Shown: positions 35,785 to 42,998 of the stretch, one piece after another | How positions within the stretch are numbered: the stretch's first letter is position 1 | Layout of the letters: every line of letters begins with the position of its first letter | Assembly (NCBI GenBank): GCA_964503615.1 | Contig: CAZDBA010000017.1 | Span: 1-42,998, forward strand | Length of the DNA stretch: 42,998 nucleotides | Reading direction: 5' to 3' | Source: CAZDBA01 sp964503615 | GTDB lineage: Bacteria; Planctomycetota; Planctomycetia; Pirellulales; Pirellulaceae | The notes under the pieces: model-generated | The model's database searches: none | Told to the model about the DNA's origin: nothing | What the model saw: only the letters and a program-made list of their open reading frames with translations | Position numbers and translations under genes: made by a program

Positions 35785-36794
35785 ACTCAAAAGAGCTAGA
35801 TTCGTTTTCTCTTCGGGCAATCTGCACAAACAGGTTTGCTGTCCGTTTTGCGATCACGATGGTCGTCACCTATTTTTCGATTGCTGCTACAGGTTGTGGA
35901 ATTTTTGACCGCTTCAACCGGCGAGCTGACCAAGCTCCGATTGTACTGAATGATACCCCCACTTTGGATAGTTTGCTTGCGACCCTGAACGCTCACAGCC
36001 AACAGGTCCAAACAATAAAGACCGACGTGCGAGTATCAACGGCAGGAGCACCAACGATGCGCGGTACGCTTTCAGTTGAGCGACCACGAAAATTGCGTTT
36101 GGAAGCAGGCGTTGCCGGAGTGACCGCGATGGATGTCGGCAGTAACGACGACCTTTTCTGGATTTGGTCCAAAGTCGCTTTGCCTGGCCAACCACCAACA
36201 CTAATGTACGCACGACACATCGACTTTGAGACCAGTCCGATTCGACGGCAAATTCCGCTTGATCCAACTTGGTTGATCGACGGGCTGGGATTTACCGAAT
36301 TCAAATCGACTGAGCAACATCGTGGCCCATACGTTCGCCCCTCTGATGGGCGCCTGGAAATTCATACTTATCGTCAGACAGCTGTTGGGCAAGCGATTCG
36401 CGTTTGTGTCGTCGACCCAAAAACTGCACAGATTTTACAACAGACCTACTATGATGCCGAAGGAAAACAGATCGCATATTTGAATCTGGTCAAGCACAAG
36501 TATTACGAGGAGAAGGGTGTAAGCCTCCCACAACGGATCGAAGTCAATGTCTCGGGACCAGACAATCAATCAGCTACTCTCGTGGTGAACGCCAGCGATT
36601 ATTCGTTCAAACCGTTTTACGGTGATCCCGCGCGATTGTGGGGAATGCCTAATCCGACCGACGTGAGTCGGGTGAATCTAGCGGATATTCAGGCGATTAC
36701 GCAGCCAGAAGGCGAATCAGCCAGAACCTCTGCGCTCAATTTTCCCAGAAGACGGTCAACTTCCAGCGCATTTCCGCAAACAATTCGCCGATAA
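35781..36794 (+). CDS. Outer-membrane-type lipoprotein, LolA/LolB-like fold suspected
   Basis: 337 residues from a GTG that overlaps the preceding stop by four bases. A long signal region ends in the lipobox-like AATGC, with the lipid-carrying residue likely Cys39. The body starts with LDSLLATLNAHSQQVQTIKTDVRV and then MRGTLSVERPRKLRLEA. This resembles the opening strands of LolA/LolB or DUF4292-type lipoproteins, whose fold carries lipids. Further strands follow to about residue 290, and the tail is Ser/Arg/Pro-rich. Role in lipoprotein or lipid transport is inferred from fold resemblance only. Confidence 0.7.
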   Translation: MNSKELDSFSLRAICTNRFAVRFAITMVVTYFSIAATGCGIFDRFNRRADQAPIVLNDTPTLDSLLATLNAHSQQVQTIKTDVRVSTAGAPTMRGTLSVERPRKLRLEAGVAGVTAMDVGSNDDLFWIWSKVALPGQPPTLMYARHIDFETSPIRRQIPLDPTWLIDGLGFTEFKSTEQHRGPYVRPSDGRLEIHTYRQTAVGQAIRVCVVDPKTAQILQQTYYDAEGKQIAYLNLVKHKYYEEKGVSLPQRIEVNVSGPDNQSATLVVNASDYSFKPFYGDPARLWGMPNPTDVSRVNLADIQAITQPEGESARTSALNFPRRRSTSSAFPQTIRR

Positions 36795-36901
36795 AAAAGT
36801 AAGGAGCAGCGACTTGGTTTTATTCCCAAATGGGCCAAGTTAGACTTTAGACTCCGAAATCCTGGGATTCGCCCAGTTTTTATCGCCCCCAGTTATACCG
36901 A

Positions 36902-36932
36902 GGACCATTTTCGGGTTATATTCTCGTGGTCC
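36902..36932 (+). promoter_or_regulatory. Candidate promoter/operator of the ferredoxin gene
   Basis: The inverted repeat GGACCA (36902-36907) and TGGTCC (36927-36932) flanks TATATT (36917-36922), a plausible -10 box. The ATG follows 22 bases after the dyad, with TAGGAG at 36941-36946 as a ribosome site. The -35 match upstream is weak. The dyad could bind a repressor across the -10 or form a leader hairpin. Speculative. Confidence 0.4.
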
Positions 36933-36953
36933 AAACAAGTTAGGAGTAATTCA

Positions 36954-37238
36954 ATGACTCATGTCGTAACAAAATCCTGTGATGGTTGCCGCTACACAGA
37001 TTGTGTTGTCGTTTGCCCCGTAGAGTGTTTCTACGAAGGCGAGACAATGCTTTATATCCATCCAGAAGAATGCATCGATTGCGAAGCCTGTGTTCCCGAG
37101 TGCCCGGTCGAAGCGATTTTTCACGAGGATGATGTCCCAGAAGAGATGCAAGCGTACGTTCAGATCAACGCTGACAAATGCGAATCAGACGAATGCCCCA
37201 ACATCACTGAGCGTAAAGAGCCTTTGACCGACAAGTAA
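36954..37238 (+). CDS. fdxA: Seven-iron ferredoxin (FdxA type)
   Basis: 94 residues. Cysteines at 9, 12, 17, 21, 25, 40, 43, 46 and 50 have the spacing of the FdxA family, which carries one 3Fe-4S and one 4Fe-4S cluster. The segments CRYTDCVVVCPVECFYEG and HPEECIDCEACVPECPVEAIF are near the family consensus. It is a soluble low-potential electron carrier in the cytoplasm; partner enzymes are not nearby. The ATG has a good ribosome site, TAGGAG, 7 bases upstream. It stands alone, with a terminator 23 bases after its stop. Confidence 0.92.
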   Translation: MTHVVTKSCDGCRYTDCVVVCPVECFYEGETMLYIHPEECIDCEACVPECPVEAIFHEDDVPEEMQAYVQINADKCESDECPNITERKEPLTDK

Positions 37239-37260
37239 AGTCGAAACGATTTTGAATCAA

Positions 37261-37291
37261 AAAAAAGCCACCCAAATGCGGTGGCTTTTTT
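37261..37291. terminator. Bidirectional rho-independent terminator between fdxA and the glycosidase gene
   Basis: GCCACC (37267-37272) pairs with GGTGGC (37280-37285) across a 7-base loop. A run of A precedes and a run of six T follows, so the stem works as a terminator on both strands. It lies between convergent genes (stop at 37238, plus; stop at 37306, minus). Confidence 0.92.
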
Positions 37292-37305
37292 CATGCGCGC
37301 AAGCT

Positions 37306-40020
37306 CTACGATTCTGAATTTTCCTTTTCACGCGATTCCTGAACTTCACTCAAAAGGTTCGCAATCAAGGCGGTCCATCCCGTTTGATGCGAAGCGCCCA
37401 GTCCCTGTCCGTTGTCGCCGTGGAAATATTCGTAGAACAAAATGTGGTCTCGAAAGTGCGGATCGTCTTGCAAGTTGGGATATCGCTGGTTGAAAACACG
37501 TTGCCCCGTTTCTTTGTCACGCAGAAACAACTTTGCCAAGCGTCTGCTTAACTCGGCTCCTACCTCTTTGATCGTTATGTAATTGCCTGAACCGGTCGGA
37601 CATTCGATTAGAAAATCGTCACCGTAATAGTCATGAAACTCGTACAACGATTGAATCAACAGATAGTTAGTTGGCATCCAAATCGGACCGCGCCAATTTG
37701 AGTTACCCCCAAACATAAAACTGGTCGACTCGCCTGGTTGATAGTCCACGCGATGTTCAGCACCCTGAATCGCGTTTTGAAGTTTTTCCGTTGGCATTTC
37801 GTAAGGAGCATCTTTGTGTGCTCGCGACAACGCCCGCACGCCATAGTCCGACAGGAACTCGGTCTCATCCAACATCCGTTTCAACAGGCACTTCATCCGA
37901 TGACCACGCAACAACGAAAGCAAACGTCGCTCGCCACGCCCCGGTTCGCGCCAGCGGGAAACGAGGCTGGCCAAGTCCGGTCGGTTTTCCATGACCCATT
38001 CCAATCGACTGGCGAATCCTGGCAGTCGCTCCAGCGTTTCCGGCTCGATCGTTTCTACCGCAAACAAAGGGCTCAGCCCGACAAGCGATCGCACCTTAAG
38101 CGGGAGGACTTCTCCAGTTGGAAAATGAAGCAAATCGTAGAAAAAGCTGTCTTCCTCATCCCACAAACTGATTCCGGTACCACCGATATCGTTCATCGCT
38201 TTGGCAATATGCAAAAAGTGCTCAAAGAACTTGGTCGCGATATCTTCGTAAACTGGATTCGTAAGCGCAAGCTCGATCGAGATACGCAACATGTTCAATG
38301 AGAACATCGCCATCCAACTGGTGCCGTCCGCCTGATCCAGGTGGCCGCCGCCTTCGATCGGCTTGCTGCGGTCAAAAACTCCGATGTTATCCAACCCAAG
38401 GAATCCACCTTGGAACACGTTGCGGTTGTCTTCGTCTTTGCGATTCACCCACCAGGTAAAGTTCAACAACAGTTTGTGAAACACGCGTTCCAGAAACGCC
38501 ACATCGGCTTGTCCCGTGCTCTTCTTTTCCATCTGATAGACTTGCCACGTTGCCCACGCGTGGACAGGTGGGTTCACATCGCCAAACGCCCATTCGTACG
38601 CGGGCATTTGACCGTTAGGATGCATATACCACTCACGAGTCATCAGCACTAATTGCTCTTTGGCAAATTCAGGGTCAATCATCGCCAAAGGCAAACAGTG
38701 AAAAGCTAAATCCCAAGCCGCATACCACGGGTACTCCCATTTGTCGGGCATGGAAATTACATCATGGTTATTTAGATGCTGCCATTCGCTGTTGCGTCCT
38801 TCAACTCTCTCACCAGGCGGCGGCGGAAACGTTGAATCACCTTCCAGCCATTCCCTTACGTTGTAGTTGTAATATTGTTTCGTCCAGATCAGCCCGGCAA
38901 AAGCTTGCCGCTGAACTCGCTTTTTGTCTTCACAGTCCAGACCTTTCTGAATCTCGCCGTAAAACTCATCCGCCTCTTCGATACGTTTCTCAAACACCGC
39001 GTGAAAGCCATCACCAAACGGCGCATCAATCTTTTGGTTACTCAGTCGCATGCAAATGGTTTGCGACTGTCCCGATTCGAGTTCCAGTTGATAGTAGACG
39101 CCCGATTTCGTACCGGAATGGTTCGGATTGACTGCCGATTTCTTTCCTTTTACCACGTAATCGTGGAACGCATCTTTGAAGTACCCTTTTTCATCAGGGC
39201 GATTGAGATGGACGCGCGGATTCGTTTCATTCTCGCAGAACAGAAACTCGGGGCTCTTGCCGTCAATCGAGTCTGCATAAAAGAAACGCTGGCCTAGTTC
39301 GTCCTCACGAGCCTCGATGTGACCGGTGTGGGACAATTCCAAAGTCGGTCTGGTTTTCGTTGAGCGACCCCAAGCCCAAGTGTTGCGAAACCAAAGCTGT
39401 GGAACCAGATGCAACTGAGCCGCCTCCGGTCCACGATTGTGAACGGTCACCCGAATCAAAATATCTTCCATTTCGTTCTTTGCGTACTCCGCAAACACGT
39501 CAAAGTAACGTTGCTGATCAAACACTCCAGAATCGAGAATTTCGAATTCAGTTTGATGCTTGCCTGCGGCCCTGTTCTTGGCCAACATTTCACGATACGG
39601 AAACTCGGCGTGCGGATACTTGTACAGCATCTTCAAATAAGAGTTCGTCGGCGTACCGTCGAGGTAGTAATAAAGCTCTTTTACATCCTCGCCATGATTA
39701 CCTTCGGGACCGCTCAGTCCAAACAGCCTTTCTTTTAGAATGGAATCTTTTCCGTTCCACATTCCGAGGCAGAAACACAAGATCTGATGATCGTCGCAAT
39801 ATCCGGCAATACCATCTTCGCCCCAGCGATAGGCATGACTACGTGAGTGGTTATGCGGAAGGTAATTCCATGCATCCCCATCGGTGCTGTAATCCTCACG
39901 CACCGTCCCCCATTGTCGCTCACTAAGGTAGGGCCCCCACATCTTCCATTCCGGCAGAGTCCGATCCGTTTTTCGAGCTTGGTTCGCTTGTTCAATCCGT
40001 TTACGTTCAGCACCGGCCAT
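37306..40020 (-). CDS. GH63-like (MGH1-type) glycoside hydrolase
   Basis: 904 residues, no signal peptide, so cytoplasmic. It has the features of the large bacterial 'glucosidase' proteins related to GH63: the N-terminal WGPYLSERQWGTVREDYS and RWGEDGIAGYCDD, the stretch KELYYYLDGTPTNSYLKMLY, and an (alpha/alpha)6-barrel with WYAAWDLAFHCLPLAMIDP. Later come GGHLDQADGTSWMAMFSLN and NWRGPIWMPTNYLLIQSL. The substrate is probably a glucose- or mannose-containing oligosaccharide, perhaps a compatible solute or glycogen-related; this cannot be told from the sequence. The start is the ATG at 40020. The gene appears to stand alone and converges on fdxA. Confidence 0.85.
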   Translation of the reverse strand: MAGAERKRIEQANQARKTDRTLPEWKMWGPYLSERQWGTVREDYSTDGDAWNYLPHNHSRSHAYRWGEDGIAGYCDDHQILCFCLGMWNGKDSILKERLFGLSGPEGNHGEDVKELYYYLDGTPTNSYLKMLYKYPHAEFPYREMLAKNRAAGKHQTEFEILDSGVFDQQRYFDVFAEYAKNEMEDILIRVTVHNRGPEAAQLHLVPQLWFRNTWAWGRSTKTRPTLELSHTGHIEAREDELGQRFFYADSIDGKSPEFLFCENETNPRVHLNRPDEKGYFKDAFHDYVVKGKKSAVNPNHSGTKSGVYYQLELESGQSQTICMRLSNQKIDAPFGDGFHAVFEKRIEEADEFYGEIQKGLDCEDKKRVQRQAFAGLIWTKQYYNYNVREWLEGDSTFPPPPGERVEGRNSEWQHLNNHDVISMPDKWEYPWYAAWDLAFHCLPLAMIDPEFAKEQLVLMTREWYMHPNGQMPAYEWAFGDVNPPVHAWATWQVYQMEKKSTGQADVAFLERVFHKLLLNFTWWVNRKDEDNRNVFQGGFLGLDNIGVFDRSKPIEGGGHLDQADGTSWMAMFSLNMLRISIELALTNPVYEDIATKFFEHFLHIAKAMNDIGGTGISLWDEEDSFFYDLLHFPTGEVLPLKVRSLVGLSPLFAVETIEPETLERLPGFASRLEWVMENRPDLASLVSRWREPGRGERRLLSLLRGHRMKCLLKRMLDETEFLSDYGVRALSRAHKDAPYEMPTEKLQNAIQGAEHRVDYQPGESTSFMFGGNSNWRGPIWMPTNYLLIQSLYEFHDYYGDDFLIECPTGSGNYITIKEVGAELSRRLAKLFLRDKETGQRVFNQRYPNLQDDPHFRDHILFYEYFHGDNGQGLGASHQTGWTALIANLLSEVQESREKENSES

Positions 40021-40158
40021 GGGGTCTCTTTAGGTGGGTCAAGCAATTTCAAAACGACGATTATTGCGTGATTCGAAGCTGGCTTCTACCGCACACTCGC
40101 AAAAACACCAAAACGCTTAAAACGTTCTCCGCAAGTGGCCCCACAGCTTCGATTTGAA

Positions 40159-40335
40159 CTAACTTCCCTTGGCGGGTGTAGCGGCGTTTTCCGCTTCCAC
40201 CCCATCATCGCTACTTTTTTCGTTCACGACAATGAAACTGGAAACATCAACAAAATAAAGTTCCACGCCATCCTGACCCTTTGCCTGAGGGTTGCGTGAG
40301 CGCCGAAAACAGATCAGGCAATTGGACTTACACAG
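40159..40335 (-). CDS. Possible small gene or remnant upstream of the glycosidase gene
   Basis: The minus strand is open from just after a stop near 40350 down to TAG at 40159-40161. Starting from CTG at 40335 it would encode 58 residues. The peptide looks protein-like (DGVELYFVDVSSFIVV, then an acidic and Ala-rich tail) but no ATG, GTG or TTG lies upstream in frame, and the family is not recognised. Either a non-standard start, a remnant of a longer gene, or chance. Low confidence. Confidence 0.25.
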   Translation of the reverse strand: MCKSNCLICFRRSRNPQAKGQDGVELYFVDVSSFIVVNEKSSDDGVEAENAATPAKGS

Positions 40336-40396
40336 TCGCCTTTCGTTTCACGAAAGATGCGTAAAGGCGCGCTATTTTCGTGGACCGAAAGGCGAC
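40335..40396. repeat. Strong imperfect hairpin (about 20 base pairs) in the glycosidase/HEAT intergenic region
   Basis: GTCGCCTTTCG (40335-40345) and CGAAAGGCGAC (40386-40396) form 11 perfect pairs. They continue inward past one mismatch, a T-A pair and a G-T wobble to CACGAAA (40349-40355) pairing with TTTCGTG (40376-40382), leaving a loop of about 20 bases. There is no T run on either side, so it is not a simple terminator. A shorter alternative hairpin, CTTTCG with CGAAAG, lies within the left arm. Confidence 0.75.
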
Positions 40397-40611
40397 TTAG
40401 AACAAACTTGGTAGTTCCATCGGATCCCCAAGGCGTTTGTTTTTGCAACAAAGCGTGAAAACCGGAAACCTAGGCACCAACTCAGAGTTGTTCTAGTGAC
40501 GATCAGCGATATATTGAATTCAGAGATGCCGAAGCCCGGAAGCAAAACGATAACTCTCGCTACCTGCGCTTTTGGGCGATTAAAGTCTGCTTGAAAAACT
40601 GGAGTGGGTTG

Positions 40612-42912
40612 ATGAAGTTCTATTTGACGATCATCTTGTTTTTGATTTTGTCCGTTCTTTCTGTGACGACGAATGCACAAGTAAGCTCCAATCAGAATTC
40701 GCTTGAAGTAGATGGGCAAACCTTTGAGTTCGAGGAACCGGTTACAATCGAAGGAATCTACCTCGGAGGCGACATTTACGGAGGGTATGGTTTTGCGAAA
40801 ATCAAAGTTTTACGGATCAATCAACAGCCAAATCTGCAGGCCCTTCAATTTCACCTGACTTCAAAGAATCGAGATGACCAAGAAGGCTTCGAAAAATTAT
40901 TGAATAAATCAGGGGAGTACTATCGCATTAGTGGTTCCATCTCGAACGCTCGCCTCGGAGGCCCAAGTCGAATTTGCAACTTTAGCGTTGAAACAATTAC
41001 TCCCATTGAAGACTCGCCATTGAAGCCTGACGAGTTTGTGGGGCGAAGTTTGACTTTCGAAGGGGTAACACAACCCGGAGATTTGCCAGCGGTCAATTTT
41101 TCGGAAAGCGGTATTCCGGTTCAATTAATTGATGCGAAACAATGGAAACCGTCGCTTGCAGGGAAAACGATTTCGGCAACGGGAACGATCGTAGAAATAG
41201 ACGTCGGACAGTTTGGTGTTCAAAACCCAGCGTGGAAGTTGGTTGATCTCAAAGACCAAGTCGACACAGACGTTGAGATTTCCGGTTCTTTGCAAAGTCT
41301 CAACGGCCATTGGTGGTTCAATTATAGAGAGGACCGAGTTGTTCTAATCAGTTCCCACGGCCCCCAGCTAAAATTTGACACCTATGCTCATGGGCGACGT
41401 GCCACTATCAAAGGACGACTCGTCGAACAATCTCGTCCGTCCTTAAACCAAATCTCGTTGCAATCTGATCGCGATTTAGTTCCAACCTTTGTTGTAAAAG
41501 ATGCCAAGGTACAATTTGAAGAGGAACCAAAATCGTGGACGCAAAAGTTTGGCGCGCTTCCAATTACGGCCGACAAGTTGGAGGCGGGAATTCCAGTGCT
41601 TGTTCCCGAGAACTCGTTCCGAAGAAATATACTCGGCAACGAAACCGTCATCCAACTTTTTTATGAGCGCAATCAGAATTCGATTGCCCAAATCTTGCGA
41701 CTTCCTCAGGAGGAAACTAAGCCTGAAATTGCTAAGCGTCTGAAAAATGTTGATCTAAATTACGAAATCAAGCTTCTCTATGCCGCAATTCTTGCCAAGC
41801 TCAACGATCCAACAGGCAGAGAGTATTTGCTGAAAGAACTATCTGATGCCGCAACCGATTCTTCGGAAACGGCAATAGAAAGTGGAGAGGTGTTTCAAGT
41901 ATATTACGCCTTGGGAATCTTTCCCTTTCTTGGCGCGCCAGACCCGGCCAATCCAGTTGACCTTGCTTGGGTCGAGCCAACCTTGATCGATCTGTTGGCT
42001 GGTAAACATGGTAAAGAATTGGTTGTCCGTTCAGCCATTCCTCAGGTGCTGGCCCAAATAAATTCTCCTGAGTCAAAACAGGCCTTATTCCAATTTGCGT
42101 TGCAAGACACAGATAGCAGAGATCATTTTTTCTCGCCAGACTCCGTTACGCGAATTCTCTGTGACCCGCGCATGGGATTAACCGAAGCTGAACTGCTTCA
42201 ACTGTCTAAAGTTAAAACAGACAGTGGTATTCAGCGCCGCCTTTTTCAGGCACTGCTTCGATTGAACAGTCGAGAGTCTATTAAGCTCTACCTTGCCTCA
42301 GGTGATTCCGATCATTACTACGGGGACCTGAAATCTCACCTCACACCTGAAATTAAGGAGGAGCTGGAAAAGGCGCTTCCCAACGTAAGCTCAACCGGAA
42401 AAAGAAGTGAAATTAGAATGGCGTTGTGTCTTGCAGAGGACGATCCAGTGCCCGCATTGATCGAATTGATCAACGATCCAACGTTCACGAACAAAAATTT
42501 CATCTTTTACACCCTGGCGCCTCTCAAGGACCCTCGCATAGTTGCTCCTACTTTGGAGACGCTCAAAAACGCTCCAGATGATTACTGGGAGAAATCCCTC
42601 GCTCCTTTTCCGCTCCAATCGGCGCTGGAGGCATTGGGGCAACTGGGCAATCGCGAAGCGTTTGCTGCACTGATCGAGCTGCTACCAGAGAAACTGGATC
42701 GCTTCTGCGACAGTGAATTCATTGACCGAGATGGTTGGCGAAGAATCATTGCCGCGCACCTGATCGAACTCTCTGGAGAGTCGTTTGGTACCGATGCTCA
42801 GAAATGGCAAAACTGGTTGGACACTCATCCCAATCACAAATTTTCTCCAAATCCAGAAACCGAATCCATGCCAACTCGCCCTGGCAATGGAACGATCGAT
42901 TTCGGCCAGTGA
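40612..42912 (+). CDS. Exported protein with OB-like N-terminal strands and C-terminal HEAT-like repeats
   Basis: 766 residues from the ATG at 40612, supported by GGAG 7 bases upstream; a TTG at 40591 would add seven residues. The signal peptide is MKFYLTIILFLILSVLSVTTNA. Residues about 30-310 hold three related beta segments with closing strands YRISGSIS, ISATGTIVEI and ATIKGRLVEQ, reminiscent of OB folds. Residues about 370-740 are helical HEAT-like repeats (ALIELINDP... PRIVAPTLETLKNAPD... ALEALGQLGNREAFAALIELLP). No catalytic motif seen. It is likely a binding protein in the envelope. The gene stops 86 bases before the window end; nothing further is seen there. Confidence 0.7.
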   Translation: MKFYLTIILFLILSVLSVTTNAQVSSNQNSLEVDGQTFEFEEPVTIEGIYLGGDIYGGYGFAKIKVLRINQQPNLQALQFHLTSKNRDDQEGFEKLLNKSGEYYRISGSISNARLGGPSRICNFSVETITPIEDSPLKPDEFVGRSLTFEGVTQPGDLPAVNFSESGIPVQLIDAKQWKPSLAGKTISATGTIVEIDVGQFGVQNPAWKLVDLKDQVDTDVEISGSLQSLNGHWWFNYREDRVVLISSHGPQLKFDTYAHGRRATIKGRLVEQSRPSLNQISLQSDRDLVPTFVVKDAKVQFEEEPKSWTQKFGALPITADKLEAGIPVLVPENSFRRNILGNETVIQLFYERNQNSIAQILRLPQEETKPEIAKRLKNVDLNYEIKLLYAAILAKLNDPTGREYLLKELSDAATDSSETAIESGEVFQVYYALGIFPFLGAPDPANPVDLAWVEPTLIDLLAGKHGKELVVRSAIPQVLAQINSPESKQALFQFALQDTDSRDHFFSPDSVTRILCDPRMGLTEAELLQLSKVKTDSGIQRRLFQALLRLNSRESIKLYLASGDSDHYYGDLKSHLTPEIKEELEKALPNVSSTGKRSEIRMALCLAEDDPVPALIELINDPTFTNKNFIFYTLAPLKDPRIVAPTLETLKNAPDDYWEKSLAPFPLQSALEALGQLGNREAFAALIELLPEKLDRFCDSEFIDRDGWRRIIAAHLIELSGESFGTDAQKWQNWLDTHPNHKFSPNPETESMPTRPGNGTIDFGQ

Positions 42913-42998
42913 GCAAAACAAAAATTTGTGATCACGGCCAACCTGGAACGAGTCACCTTGTTGCACAAACGAGCATCTAACCGCCAAACAAGAACTAC

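Larger units (their letters stand above)
40021..40611. other. 591-base divergent intergenic region
   Basis: It contains the hairpin at 40335-40396 and the doubtful small frame at 40159-40335. It should also hold promoters for the glycosidase gene (minus) and the HEAT-repeat gene (plus), which I cannot place. No tRNA-like fold or riboswitch consensus was recognised. Confidence 0.5.

Overview
The window looks like chromosomal DNA of a planctomycete, most probably a Pirellulales relative. The inference rests on a surface protein with an LEPR-XLL-type N-terminal motif (LEQRQLLA), an NPCBM-like exported protein, a long MoxR/DUF58/BatA-type operon, a PQQ-type beta-propeller protein with TPRs, an M61 protease with EF-hands, and weak or absent Shine-Dalgarno sequences at many starts. 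No rRNA, tRNA, CRISPR array, insertion sequence or phage gene was found. Two 100-base runs of N (4196-4295 and 16600-16699) are scaffold gaps.

Left part, minus strand (1-17772). A two-gene unit at the left edge encodes an exported NPCBM-like protein and the N-terminal part of an HtrA-like serine protease. Behind a rho-independent terminator (about 1758-1791) lies a 16-kb collinear run read from 17772 down to 1861. In transcription order it encodes a MoxR AAA+ ATPase, a DUF58 protein, a BatA-type VWA membrane protein, an exported TPR/beta-propeller protein, a second VWA membrane protein with a glutamine-amidotransferase-like fold, a three-helix membrane protein with a long extracytoplasmic part, an exported coiled-coil protein with KPGEGEG and QSGEG repeats, and an exported TPR protein. 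The repeat protein appears split by the first gap, but 55 identical bases flank the gap. Collapsing them restores one 751-residue reading frame.

Middle (17773-25539). A 562-base divergent region separates that operon from a plus-strand unit: a VWA protein, an exported 674-residue repeat protein, a BshB1-type deacetylase and an alpha/beta hydrolase. Converging on it are two minus-strand genes, one for a membrane protein with a poly-Gln coiled coil whose N-terminal half resembles the membrane protein of the large operon.

Right part (25940-42998). This holds a DCC-family thiol oxidoreductase, seryl-tRNA synthetase, an S41 peptidase with an N-terminal carbohydrate-binding-like domain, an M61 peptidase with PDZ, Lys/Ala coil and EF-hands, and the minus-strand LEPR-XLL beta-repeat protein. 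It continues with a small conserved-looking protein overlapping a lipoprotein gene, a seven-iron ferredoxin, a GH63-like glycosidase (minus), a structured intergenic region with a strong hairpin, and an exported HEAT-repeat protein. Most of the window serves the cell envelope: regulated assembly (MoxR/VWA), exported coiled-coil scaffolds, proteases and surface display.
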